In this document: positions 7,170-13,165 of the stretch, one piece after another
How the letters are laid out: each line of letters starts with the position of its first letter
Numbering within the stretch: position 1 is the first letter of the stretch
NCBI GenBank assembly: GCA_937893015.1
Contig: CALBJX010000121.1
Span: 1 to 13,868 of the forward strand
Direction: 5' to 3'
Length of the DNA stretch: 13,868 bases
Origin: an uncultured Verrucomicrobiales bacterium
Lineage (GTDB): Bacteria; Verrucomicrobiota; Verrucomicrobiia; Verrucomicrobiales; Akkermansiaceae
Program-made: the position numbers and the translations under genes
The notes under the pieces: model-generated
The model's database searches: none
What the model saw: only the letters and a program-made list of their open reading frames with translations
Told to the model about the DNA's origin: nothing

Positions 7170-8414
7170 TTAGCGGTCGCATTCGCCCTGCACGAAGTCG
7201 AAGGAGCCGAGGATGGCACCGATATCGGAAACAAGGTGGCCGGGCAGCAGCTCGGGCAGGATGGAAAGCGTGCAGTAGGAGGGGCTGCGCATCTTCAGGC
7301 GGTTGGCGATGCCGCCGCCCTTGGAATCGAGGAAGAAGCCGAGCTCGCCCTTGGGGTTTTCCGCGGCGAAGTAGACCTGCCCTGCGGGGGCGTTCACGCA
7401 CTGCGTGGAGACCATGAACTGGCGGATGAGCTCTTCCATGCCCATCATCGCGGCTTCCTTGGGGGGCAGAATGCCCTTGTCCTGCTGCACCCAGATGGGG
7501 CCGCTCGGCAGCTTGGCGATAACCTGGCGGATGATGCGGACGGACTGGCGGATTTCCTCCATGCGCACTTGGAAGCGGGCGTAGCAGTCGCCCTCCGTCG
7601 CCACGGGGACATCGAACTCGTAGTTTTCGTAGCCGAGGTAGGGGTTCGTCTTGCGCAGGTCGCGCTGCACGCCGCTGGCGCGCAGGTTGTTGCCCGTCAT
7701 GCCGCAGCGCAGCGCCATCTCCTTGGAGATGACACCCACGCCCACCAGACGGTCGATGAACACTTTGTTGTGGAGGAGGAGTTTCTCCATCTCGTCCACG
7801 GTCTTGAGCGCGTGGTCGCAGAAGTCGAGGATTTGCTTCTCAATGCCCTTGGGCAGGTCGCGCGTCATGCCGCCGATGCGGGTGTAGCTGGAGGTGAAGC
7901 GTGCGCCGCAAATCTGTTCGTAGAGGTTATGCACACGTTCCTTTTCCTCGAAAGCGTAGAGGAAGGCGGTCATGGCACCCGTGTCCATGGCGAACACGCC
8001 CGTGCCGAGGAAGCAGGAGGAGATGCGGGACAGCTCGCAGCAGAGCACACGGATGGCCTGCCCGCGTTCCGGTAGCTCCCAGCCGAGCAGTTTTTCCACC
8101 GCGCAGGCGTAGGCGATGTTGTTGCTCATGGGGGCGAGGTAGTCCATGCGGTCCGTGTAGGTCACGAACTGGTTGTAGTGGCAGTTCTCCGCGATTTTCT
8201 CCATGCCGCGGTGCAGGTAGCCGATGATGGGGTCGCAGGACACAATCTCCTCACCGTCAATGACAATCTTGAGGCGCAACACGCCGTGTGTCGCGGGGTG
8301 GGAGGGACCCACATTCAGGGTCACGAGCTCGCCGTGGTCATCTGCATCGTTGGTCAGATAATCCGCTGCAGCCGTTGCAGCGTCAGGCACTTGTAAGATT
8401 TTTGTCGTGTTCAT
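7170..8414 (-). CDS. nuoD: NADH-quinone oxidoreductase subunit D (49 kDa-type), not fused to NuoC
   Basis: The hydrogenase-like subunit that builds the quinone-reduction pocket with NuoB. The product is 414 residues. The N-terminal block NVGPSHPATHGVLRL (34-48) contains His39, and Tyr86 in FVTYTDRMDYL fits the quinone-ligating His/Tyr pair known from Thermus Nqo4 (about His38/Tyr87, from memory). DPIIGYLHRGMEKIAEN (61-77) and the closing LVSDIGAILGSFDFVQGECDR are also standard. I chose ATG 8414 (MNTTKILQVPD) because the longer open frame to 8543 runs through the predicted promoter and shows no family similarity. It is the first gene of the visible operon and stands alone, not as a NuoCD fusion. 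No nuoA, nuoB or nuoC lies upstream. Confidence 0.96.
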   Translation of the reverse strand: MNTTKILQVPDAATAAADYLTNDADDHGELVTLNVGPSHPATHGVLRLKIVIDGEEIVSCDPIIGYLHRGMEKIAENCHYNQFVTYTDRMDYLAPMSNNIAYACAVEKLLGWELPERGQAIRVLCCELSRISSCFLGTGVFAMDTGAMTAFLYAFEEKERVHNLYEQICGARFTSSYTRIGGMTRDLPKGIEKQILDFCDHALKTVDEMEKLLLHNKVFIDRLVGVGVISKEMALRCGMTGNNLRASGVQRDLRKTNPYLGYENYEFDVPVATEGDCYARFQVRMEEIRQSVRIIRQVIAKLPSGPIWVQQDKGILPPKEAAMMGMEELIRQFMVSTQCVNAPAGQVYFAAENPKGELGFFLDSKGGGIANRLKMRSPSYCTLSILPELLPGHLVSDIGAILGSFDFVQGECDR

Positions 8415-8512
8415 AAGCAGAGAATACGGGGCCACCTGCGGCCACTTTTGCGCGTGGCTATTAAACACCCAAACCCTCCCCGTTTCAAGCCTAAAGTCGC
8501 ACCGAGCAGGAG

Positions 8513-8548
8513 AAAATATCGGGCGGGAATGTGTTAGTGTCAACTAAC
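8513..8548 (-). promoter_or_regulatory. Candidate promoter of the nuo operon with a dyad over the -35 box
   Basis: Reading the minus strand, a perfect TTGACA (8543-8538) is followed after 17 bases by GATATT (8520-8515), or after 19 bases by TATTTT (8518-8513). The -35 box is embedded in the perfect inverted repeat GTTAGT-TGAC-ACTAAC (8533-8548), which looks like an operator. The transcript would carry a leader of about 95 bases to the nuoD ATG. Sequence match only; the -10 element is imperfect. Confidence 0.5.
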
Positions 8549-8748
8549 CTTTTTGCCTGTTACAAGCATGGGGGTGTGCGCGAGGGGTGGGGACAAGCTA
8601 CAGGTACTCCGCGCCCTGCCACCATCCGGCCCTACGGCTGGGGGGCATCCCGCCCTATGTTCGCTTACTCCTTGGGACTCTGAGAAGAAATCGCTGAGTA
8701 TCTTGATGCAGTTAAGTGCCCTTGGACGTAAGGGGCACGCAGAGATAA
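8549..8748. other. Intergenic stretch without a convincing gene
   Basis: Read on both strands, this part has no supported gene. The 77-codon open frame starting at 8553 on the plus strand begins in low-complexity G/C-rich sequence and matches nothing I know. An imperfect hairpin, GTGCCCTT/AAGGGGCAC with one bulged G, lies at 8716-8738. The segment may be decayed remains of whatever preceded the short reading frame at 8749. Confidence 0.4.
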
Positions 8749-8886
8749 GTGGAGAGTTGTTTTTTAATAGGTGCAGTGGGGCGTAATCCCGCCACTGTAC
8801 TTGTCGGGTCCTTAATCGGTGGAGCAGCCGGATCTATGGCGGGCGAAAAGGCCGTTGACGTGATGTGGGATATGTTCGGCAAATAA
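8749..8886 (+). pseudogene. Short glycine-zipper-like reading frame, possibly the 3' remnant of a larger gene
   Basis: This is a 45-codon frame opened by GTG right after an in-frame TAA. The peptide runs from VESCFLIGAVG through LVGSLIGGAAGSMAGEK to VMWDMFGK. Its G-x3-G/A-x3-G spacing (Gly20, Gly24, Gly28, Gly32) is a glycine-zipper pattern seen in small membrane-inserting peptides and in helical hairpins of larger toxins or tail proteins. No Shine-Dalgarno motif or good ATG start precedes it. A T6 run at 8760-8765 lies where the neighbouring frame (8553-8786) could have been joined to this one before a frameshift. A strong terminator lies 70 bases downstream on the same strand, so the plus strand is probably transcribed here. 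It could be a tiny intact protein or the tail of a broken gene. Confidence 0.35.
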
Positions 8887-8955
8887 AGAAGATGTTTCTT
8901 CAGTAATCGAACGATAGGTAACCTGTCTCTGCAAAACATTGTTGCTAAACTTGTA

Positions 8956-9000
8956 CCACGCAGTAGAGAGCCTTTTCTCTGCTGCGTGGTCTCTTTTCTT
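8956..9000 (+). terminator. Rho-independent terminator
   Basis: CCACGCAG and AGAG pair with CTCT and CTGCGTGG (8956-8989), with one T-G wobble between the two blocks and an 8-base loop. The T-rich tract TCTCTTTTCTT (8990-9000) follows on the plus strand. It would end a transcript running through the short frame at 8749-8886. The opposite strand has no T tract. Confidence 0.7.
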
Positions 9001-9039
9001 ATAAGGAGTTGCGTGTGTTCGAAAATTCGATAACAAAAC

Positions 9040-9068
9040 TTGATTGTATGCACTAAATAGGCTACATT
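9040..9068 (+). promoter_or_regulatory. Candidate promoter giving a near-leaderless transcript
   Basis: TTGATT (9040-9045), a 17-base spacer, then TACATT (9063-9068). The ATG of the next gene is at 9075, so transcription would begin at or within a base or two of the start codon. A small perfect dyad TCGAA-AA-TTCGA (9019-9030) sits just upstream of the -35 box and could be an operator. Each hexamer differs from consensus, so this is moderate support. Confidence 0.45.
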
Positions 9069-9074
9069 AAAGCC

Positions 9075-9599
9075 ATGGGTGGAGGAGAAGATATTATAGA
9101 CTCTTTTATAACTCATCCTTCCGAAAAGCTTGTCGCTGTTTTTGAGTACATGATACCGGGGACTCTTTTGGAAGATGACCAATACATCGTCTTTGTTACA
9201 CAAGATGGTGAGGATTTTTTTCTGTACCAATATTACAAAGACGAAGATACGGAAGATACATATGTAAAGGAAGAACTGGAAAAGCTCTATAGCGCATTTG
9301 ATTTCTTCAAGGCACAGGGTATCCTTTTGGGCGAATGTTCCGTTCATTCCGTTTATGCCCCCTACTACTCCCGCATCCTCTATCCGCCCGAGGACTTGGA
9401 CAAGAAAGTGTACATCACTGACTGGCCTCAGAATCCGCCTAAGCCTGTTAGTCTTTGGGCGAAAATCGTGCATTGCGTCAAGTCGGGTTTGCCCTCATCG
9501 GTAAGCTACGAGTGGAACAATGAGCTTTCGATGGTTGAAGTCATGAAGATTGCCACCATCAAGCGGTGGCAATCGCAGCCCATCCCGCTGTTTGAGTAA
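9075..9599 (+). CDS. Hypothetical acidic protein, 174 residues
   Basis: I do not recognise this family. The product has no signal peptide and no membrane helix. Its first half is strongly acidic (residues 33-70 include EDDQ, QDGEDFF and KDEDTEDTYVKEELEK), with alternating hydrophobic and aromatic residues suggesting beta strands. The second half is Pro/Tyr-rich (PPEDLDKK, WPQNPPKPVSLW) and ends KRWQSQPIPLFE. Coding quality is plausible: an in-frame stop lies just upstream, and a sigma70-like promoter is placed directly before the ATG. It is visibly AT-richer than its neighbours (my hand count for 9121-9300 gives about 39% GC; a 60-base line of nuoF gives about 70%), which hints at transfer. 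A small, acidic, cytosolic orphan beside a possible gene remnant resembles an immunity protein, but that is speculation. The last codons contain a perfect 10-bp hairpin (9548-9574). Confidence 0.7.
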   Translation: MGGGEDIIDSFITHPSEKLVAVFEYMIPGTLLEDDQYIVFVTQDGEDFFLYQYYKDEDTEDTYVKEELEKLYSAFDFFKAQGILLGECSVHSVYAPYYSRILYPPEDLDKKVYITDWPQNPPKPVSLWAKIVHCVKSGLPSSVSYEWNNELSMVEVMKIATIKRWQSQPIPLFE

Positions 9600-9944
9600 G
9601 GAATAAGGCTTATCATAGGTAACACTCAGTACCAAGACATATGGCTACTTATGCGAAGTGCCCTTTATCTTTCATCCGGGCTTTTTAAGGCGCTTTGCGC
9701 CCTTTGAGGCGCCCTTGGGCGCATCTTATGCCGAGCCCTTGGGCAATATGAATTTTAGCCAAACTCGTGAGAGTTGGGGTTGAGGCGGGTGGCGTTACAC
9801 CCCCGCTAACCCTGCCGCAGGGCAGGCTGGTTACGATGCGCCGCTCGCACGTCTCTTGTACGCCGCCGCAGGATGGGTCGCACGTCCCTTGCACTCCTCC
9901 CCGCGTTTCTGTTCCCTACCCCCACATCCTTTCCCGCTCTGCGT
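9600..9944. other. Gene-free stretch with several small GC-rich hairpins
   Basis: I find no convincing gene on either strand. Hairpins are GGCGC-TTT-GCGCC (9689-9701), GCGCCC-TT-GGGCGC (9709-9722), GCCC-TT-GGGC (9735-9744) and the palindromic CCCTG-CCG-CAGGG near 9811-9823 inside a wider TAACC/GGTTA pair. None has a good T tract, so they look like repeated extragenic palindromes, not a terminator for the gene ending at 9599. The part after about 9840 is C/T-rich low-complexity sequence. Confidence 0.5.
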
Positions 9945-9978
9945 CAAAAAAGCTCCCGCTCATGAAAGAGCGGGAGCT
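9945..9978 (-). terminator. Rho-independent terminator of the PEP-CTERM gene
   Basis: The perfect 11-bp stem AGCTCCCGCTC / GAGCGGGAGCT (9951-9961 and 9968-9978) has a 6-base loop. On the minus strand it is followed by TTTTT (9950-9946). It lies 26 bases after the stop codon of the gene at 10005-10565. Confidence 0.85.
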
Positions 9979-10004
9979 GAAAGAAAGAAGCTGTCGAATG
10001 GACG

Positions 10005-10565
10005 TTACTTGCGGCGGCGGCGGGAAGCCGGACCCGCGAGAGCCAGCAGGGAGAGGGTCGCCGTGGCGGGTTCGGGGGTGGTGGGGGATTCGGGCTTGAA
10101 GGAGGTGTAGCCAGAGCCTTTAAGCCAATCTGTGTCAAATTGAAACTGGGTGCCTAGGTCATTCGTCTGATAGACCGGCACAATTTGGAACCGAACAACT
10201 TCTTCGTTCGGATAGACATTAACGCCCCAGATACCGTTCTTAGCGTCAATAGTGGTGGGGAACTCTGTTTGCTTGTGTTCCTCCGTCCGGAGTTGTTTCC
10301 AAGGGGCATGATATTTTACAACCGACACACTTTCAGTGTCGGAAGAAGTGAATTCGGAGAATGTATCATCTGCCACCATCGTTTTCACGGAAGTGATATC
10401 GGAGTTTTCTTGAACCATCAGATAGAAGGAGTATTTAGTGTAGTCGGTAATAAGTACTCCATCTTCTTTGTATGGGGTGAAATACGCAGATACACACTCC
10501 CGGTTCTCAGCCATAGCGGGCATAACCATGGCGAGGACCAGCATCGTGAACAAAGTCTTTTTCAT
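10005..10565 (-). CDS. Secreted PEP-CTERM domain protein, function unknown
   Basis: The product has 186 residues. A Sec signal peptide occupies 1-19 (MKK, a hydrophobic core, then a likely AMA/E cleavage site). The C-terminus is a PEP-CTERM sorting signal: TTPEPATATLSLLALAG (162-178) and a final SRRRRK. In this class an exosortase-type enzyme is thought to recognise Pro-Glu-Pro and process the exported protein at the envelope. The middle (20-160) is hydrophilic, Thr/Ser/Asp-rich and probably beta-structured; I recognise no catalytic motif. The gene stands alone, with its own terminator downstream. The upstream sequence has the -10-like TACAAT (about 10611-10606) but no convincing -35; the leader TTTTAAAGGCTT offers a weak AAGG. 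The last 27 codons are far more GC-rich than the body, as if the sorting tail had a separate origin. Confidence 0.88.
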   Translation of the reverse strand: MKKTLFTMLVLAMVMPAMAENRECVSAYFTPYKEDGVLITDYTKYSFYLMVQENSDITSVKTMVADDTFSEFTSSDTESVSVVKYHAPWKQLRTEEHKQTEFPTTIDAKNGIWGVNVYPNEEVVRFQIVPVYQTNDLGTQFQFDTDWLKGSGYTSFKPESPTTPEPATATLSLLALAGPASRRRRK

Positions 10566-10872
10566 AAGCCTTTAAAATGTAATGAGTTGGAAGTTTCTTT
10601 GTTAAAGTATTGTAAATTGTTGAAAATCAACACATTGCGTTTTAGCTATCGGGGAGGGTAGTCAAAACGTTTCTTCGTCGTTTTTGCGTTTTTTTCGCCT
10701 ATTGAATGTGGGCGTCCACCCCTCTCCTCTGCAGGGCTTAGCATCCTCCCACCTGACGCTCGGTATCGGCAACATCCCCGCGTCTCTTTTGTCCGTCTGC
10801 CCTGCGGCTCTGCCGCACGAATGACGCTTTAAACGTGTGCGCTGAGACAGGACGGCGGGAACGTTTGCGAAA
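10566..10872. other. Intergenic stretch between divergent genes
   Basis: This stretch should hold the promoter of the minus-strand PEP-CTERM gene. Visible on that strand are the dyad GTTGA-TTT-TCAAC (about 10616-10628) and a nearby TACAAT. The hairpin TGCGGC-TCT-GCCGCA is at 10803-10817, with the same stem as the one at 12370-12385. Positions 10720-10800 are C/T-rich with no gene. A very weak extra copy of the 23-bp repeat may lie at 10849-10871. Confidence 0.45.
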
Positions 10873-11010
10873 AATCCTGCGGGGTGAAATCTCCGAATCC
10901 TGCGGGTCGGAATGTCAAAATCCTGCGGAATGAAATGTCAAAATCCTGCGGGTTGAAAAGTCTGAATCCTGCGGAATGGAGTTGACAAATCCTGCGGGGT
11001 GGTGTAAGTT
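10873..11010 (+). repeat. Array of six 23-bp direct repeats upstream of the DUF4143 ATPase gene
   Basis: Six units of exactly 23 bases begin at 10873, 10896, 10919, 10942, 10965 and 10988. All six share the identical decamer AATCCTGCGG, followed by a semi-conserved 13-mer of consensus (G/A)(T/A/G)TGAAATGTCAA, in which the fourth base (G) is invariant. The array ends 26 bases before the ATPase start codon and overlaps its predicted promoter. The period is not a multiple of 3 and both strands meet stops, so it is not coding. The core is an imperfect dyad (AATCC-TGC-GGAAT in units 3 and 5). Precise phasing over about 2.2 helical turns points to a protein-binding array (iteron- or operator-like). 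Confidence 0.93.
10982..11010 (+). promoter_or_regulatory. Candidate promoter of the ATPase gene, embedded in the repeats
   Basis: A perfect TTGACA (10982-10987) forms the end of repeat unit 5. After 17 bases comes TAAGTT (11005-11010), the end of unit 6. The -10 match is poor (3 of 6), so the call leans on the -35 box and spacing. A possible ribosome site GAGGAA (11016-11021) lies 15 bases before the ATG at 11037. Anything that binds the repeats would cover this promoter. Confidence 0.45.
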
Positions 11011-11036
11011 CTGTTGAGGAATAAGTCGCTGAACTC

Positions 11037-12311
11037 ATGGAAAATACGGATTATAAGCCCCGCCTGATTGACCCGATGGTGAAGGAGTATCTGGAAACCT
11101 TCGGTGCGCTGTGCATTGAAGGCCCGAAATGGTGTGGCAAAACGTGGACGGCGCAACACCATGCCGCCAGTGCCGTCTCGCTGGGGGACCCTGCGGGCGG
11201 TTTCCTGAACCGTCAGTTGGCAAAAGAAGACCCGAACCTGATTCTGGACGGCGCACAGCCCCGCTTGATTGACGAATGGCAGGAAGAACCCCCGATTTGG
11301 GATGCCGTGCGTTTTCGGGTGGATGCTCAGCCCGGGCGTGGCCAATACATCCTGACGGGCTCGGCCACGCCGCCCCACAAAGGGGTGTTGCACGGCGGCA
11401 CAGGGCGTTTCGGCAAGCTGCGTATGCGACCGATGTCGCTCTTTGAGTCCGGGGATTCCACGGGCGCGGTTTCCCTGCGCGACCTGTGCGAGGGGCGCAT
11501 GAGCTCCGCCATGACGGGGGAGGTGTCGCTCAAAACGCTCGTTTCCCTCATCGTGCGCGGCGGCTGGCCCGGCAGTTTGGGCTTGTCCGAGCGCCAAGCT
11601 CGCCGCGTGCCTGCGGAATACCTGAAAATCGTGTTGGAGGACGATATTTATCGCTTGGACGGCGTGCGCCGCGATGTGGCGAAAATGCGGCTTCTGCTCC
11701 GCTCGCTGGCGCGCAATGAGAGCACTATGGTCTCTAACAAGGCACTGACGAATGACATCAAGGCGGTGGATGATGCCGACATCGACCGCGAAACCGTCGC
11801 CGCCTATCTGGATGTTTTCGACCGCCTGTTCCTGACGGAGAATCAGCCCCCCTATGCGGAAAATCTGCGCTCTTCCGTGCGCGTGCACCAGACTGTCAAA
11901 CGCCACCTTGCCGACCCCTCGCTGGCTTGTGCGCTGCTGAACACCACCCCCGCGGCCCTGTTGGCGGATTTGAATACGCTGGGCTTCCTGTTTGAATCGC
12001 TCTGTGTGCGCGATATGCGCGTGTATGCGGACACGTTCGGCGCTAAACTCTACCACTACCGCGATTATTCCAATCGGGAAGCGGATGCCGTCCTGGAACT
12101 GGAGGACGGGCGTTGGTGTGCGTTTGAAATCAAACTCGGGGCGGGGCAGATTGAGGCGGCAGCCCGCTCGCTCCTGAAACTGCGCGATGCCCTCGTGGCG
12201 GACGGCGCGCGCCCGCCGCATGTGCTCGCCGTCATCTGCGGCATGACCCGCGCCGCCTACCGCCGCCCCGACGGCGTCTTTGTCCTCCCCATCACGGCGT
12301 TGAGAAACTGA
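11037..12311 (+). CDS. AAA-type ATPase with DUF4143 C-terminal domain
   Basis: The product has 424 residues, the usual size of this family (AAA_14 ATPase followed by DUF4143), which is widespread, often multicopy and of unsettled function. Walker A is GPKWCGKT (29-36), Walker B is RLIDEWQ (76-82, Asp79-Glu80), sensor-1-like YILTGSA is at 104-110, and an arginine-rich GRFGKLRMRPMSLFESG at 123-139 precedes the lid. The C-terminal part has the PD-(D/E)XK-like set GFLFES (Glu320), READAVLE (Asp350) and FEIKLG (Glu364, Lys366), so a nuclease fold is likely; activity is not shown. The ATG follows an array of six 23-bp repeats by 26 bases, and the gene ends at a bidirectional terminator. It stands alone: no partner gene, antitoxin or transposase is adjacent. 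GC content is high, like the nuo genes and unlike the AT-rich stretch before it. Confidence 0.92.
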   Translation: MENTDYKPRLIDPMVKEYLETFGALCIEGPKWCGKTWTAQHHAASAVSLGDPAGGFLNRQLAKEDPNLILDGAQPRLIDEWQEEPPIWDAVRFRVDAQPGRGQYILTGSATPPHKGVLHGGTGRFGKLRMRPMSLFESGDSTGAVSLRDLCEGRMSSAMTGEVSLKTLVSLIVRGGWPGSLGLSERQARRVPAEYLKIVLEDDIYRLDGVRRDVAKMRLLLRSLARNESTMVSNKALTNDIKAVDDADIDRETVAAYLDVFDRLFLTENQPPYAENLRSSVRVHQTVKRHLADPSLACALLNTTPAALLADLNTLGFLFESLCVRDMRVYADTFGAKLYHYRDYSNREADAVLELEDGRWCAFEIKLGAGQIEAAARSLLKLRDALVADGARPPHVLAVICGMTRAAYRRPDGVFVLPITALRN

Positions 12312-12323
12312 CGCAAGCAGATT

Positions 12324-12497
12324 TGTGATAAGAAAGATGTGAATTGAGATTTTTGATTGGGAAAGAGAGTGCGGCTTTCGCCGCAAGGATAGAAAAAACC
12401 TGTCTGACGCTTGCGTCAGACAGGTTTCTTAACTTCGCGCCGCCAGGTGCGCGAATTCTCTCAATCACAAATCCAAAATCACATCTTTCTTATCACA
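12324..12497. repeat. 174-bp inverted-repeat element with three nested hairpins
   Basis: The outer arms TGTGATAAGAAAGATGTGA (12324-12342) and their exact reverse complement (12479-12497) match over 19 bp. Similarity continues imperfectly inward (GATTT, TGATTG and GAGAG in both arms) for about 45 bases. Nested inside are TGCGGC-TTTC-GCCGCA (12370-12385), the 14-bp terminator stem (12396-12427) and TCGCGC/GCGCGA (12435-12454). The right arm contains the stop codon of the minus-strand glycosylase gene. There is no clear target duplication and no open frame. It may be a MITE-like or BIME-like element. Confidence 0.85.
12396..12427. terminator. Bidirectional rho-independent terminator
   Basis: The perfect 14-bp stem AAACCTGTCTGACG / CGTCAGACAGGTTT has a 4-base loop (12410-12413). 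On the minus strand it is followed by TTT and CTAT after the terminal Ts, a good T tract; on the plus strand the Ts at the stem end continue as CTTAAC. It sits between convergent genes ending at 12311 and 12493 and can serve both. Confidence 0.9.
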
Positions 12498-13152
12498 TAT
12501 CCCTCCGTGATTCCCTCAACTTGCGGCGCGTGAGCTTTTGCACGGGCGCGGGCAGAGCGGTGAGCAGCTCCTCGGCCATGGGCGGGTAGCGCAGACAGAG
12601 CTCGCAGGCGCACCATGCCGTCGCCATGTCGGCGTAGTAATCCCCGCAGAGCAGGGTGGGGAGCAGGCCGGCCACGCGCGACGCCCACGCCGCATCCGCG
12701 AGAAAGTGGTCGAGCATCATCACCACGGCGAAGCGGCGTTCATAGACCGCCGCGCTGCGGGTGTAGGGCAGCAGCCACTCCCATGACGCGTCCCGATGCT
12801 CGGCTGCGAAGCGATAGGTCGCGCAACACGAATCGCAAAGACTCCAGTTATCCAAGCGCGGGATGAGGCGATCGAGCAGAGCCGTGCGCTCCGCAAAAGT
12901 GATGCCGCTCAGATAGCCGATGACAAAACCCTGCACCATGATTTCCTCGAAACTCGCCTGCTGCGGCAGGGGGCGGGAGAGGAAGGTATGTGCCCTTTCG
13001 CTCTTCGCTATCTCCCGCGCGAGCGAGCGCAGGCGCGGCAGCCGCACGCCGAGCAGAGGGTGCGTGTTGTCCGGCAGCAGCTTGGCGGCAAAGGCCGCGT
13101 AGCTCGGCTCGGCAGCGGTGCGCAGGGCTTGGCGGAGTTCGGTGCGGTTCAT
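12493..13152 (-). CDS. AlkD-like DNA alkylation repair protein (HEAT-repeat glycosylase family)
   Basis: This belongs to the DNA alkylation repair enzyme family (Pfam PF08713), HEAT-like helical glycosylases that remove N3/N7-alkylated purines in base-excision repair. The product has 219 residues, all helical in character. Catalytic-site residues of Bacillus AlkD (Trp109, Asp113, Trp187, from memory) have counterparts at the right spacing: Trp103 and Asp107 in DNWSLCD (101-107) and Trp180 in YYADMATAWCAC (172-183). FAVVMMLDHFL (141-151) is also typical. I chose ATG 13152; an in-frame GTG at 13164 would add four residues. It lies 13 bases after the stop of the inhibitor gene, so the two probably share one transcript. 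The C-terminal codons and stop fall inside the right arm of the inverted repeat, which suggests the repeat reshaped the gene end. Confidence 0.9.
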   Translation of the reverse strand: MNRTELRQALRTAAEPSYAAFAAKLLPDNTHPLLGVRLPRLRSLAREIAKSERAHTFLSRPLPQQASFEEIMVQGFVIGYLSGITFAERTALLDRLIPRLDNWSLCDSCCATYRFAAEHRDASWEWLLPYTRSAAVYERRFAVVMMLDHFLADAAWASRVAGLLPTLLCGDYYADMATAWCACELCLRYPPMAEELLTALPAPVQKLTRRKLRESRRDM

Positions 13153-13165
13153 GAGGAAGGGCACC

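Noticed and set aside
8415..8543. N-terminal extension of NuoD
   Set aside because: It would place coding sequence over the predicted promoter and dyad and shows no homology.
8553..8786. 77-codon plus-strand frame as an independent gene
   Set aside because: There is no ribosome site, its composition is low-complexity, and there is no recognisable domain. It is kept only as a possible frameshifted partner of the frame at 8749.
8712..9473. 253-codon minus-strand frame
   Set aside because: It runs antisense through the terminator, the promoter and most of the 174-residue gene, with no recognisable features.
10873..11010. CRISPR array
   Set aside because: Units are continuous 23-mers with a 10-base invariant core and semi-conserved remainder. 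The variable part is too short and too similar to be spacers, and no cas gene is near.
10938..12386. 482-codon minus-strand frame
   Set aside because: It is antisense to the ATPase gene, and its end runs through the 23-bp repeats and the structured element. The plus-strand gene has clear Walker motifs.
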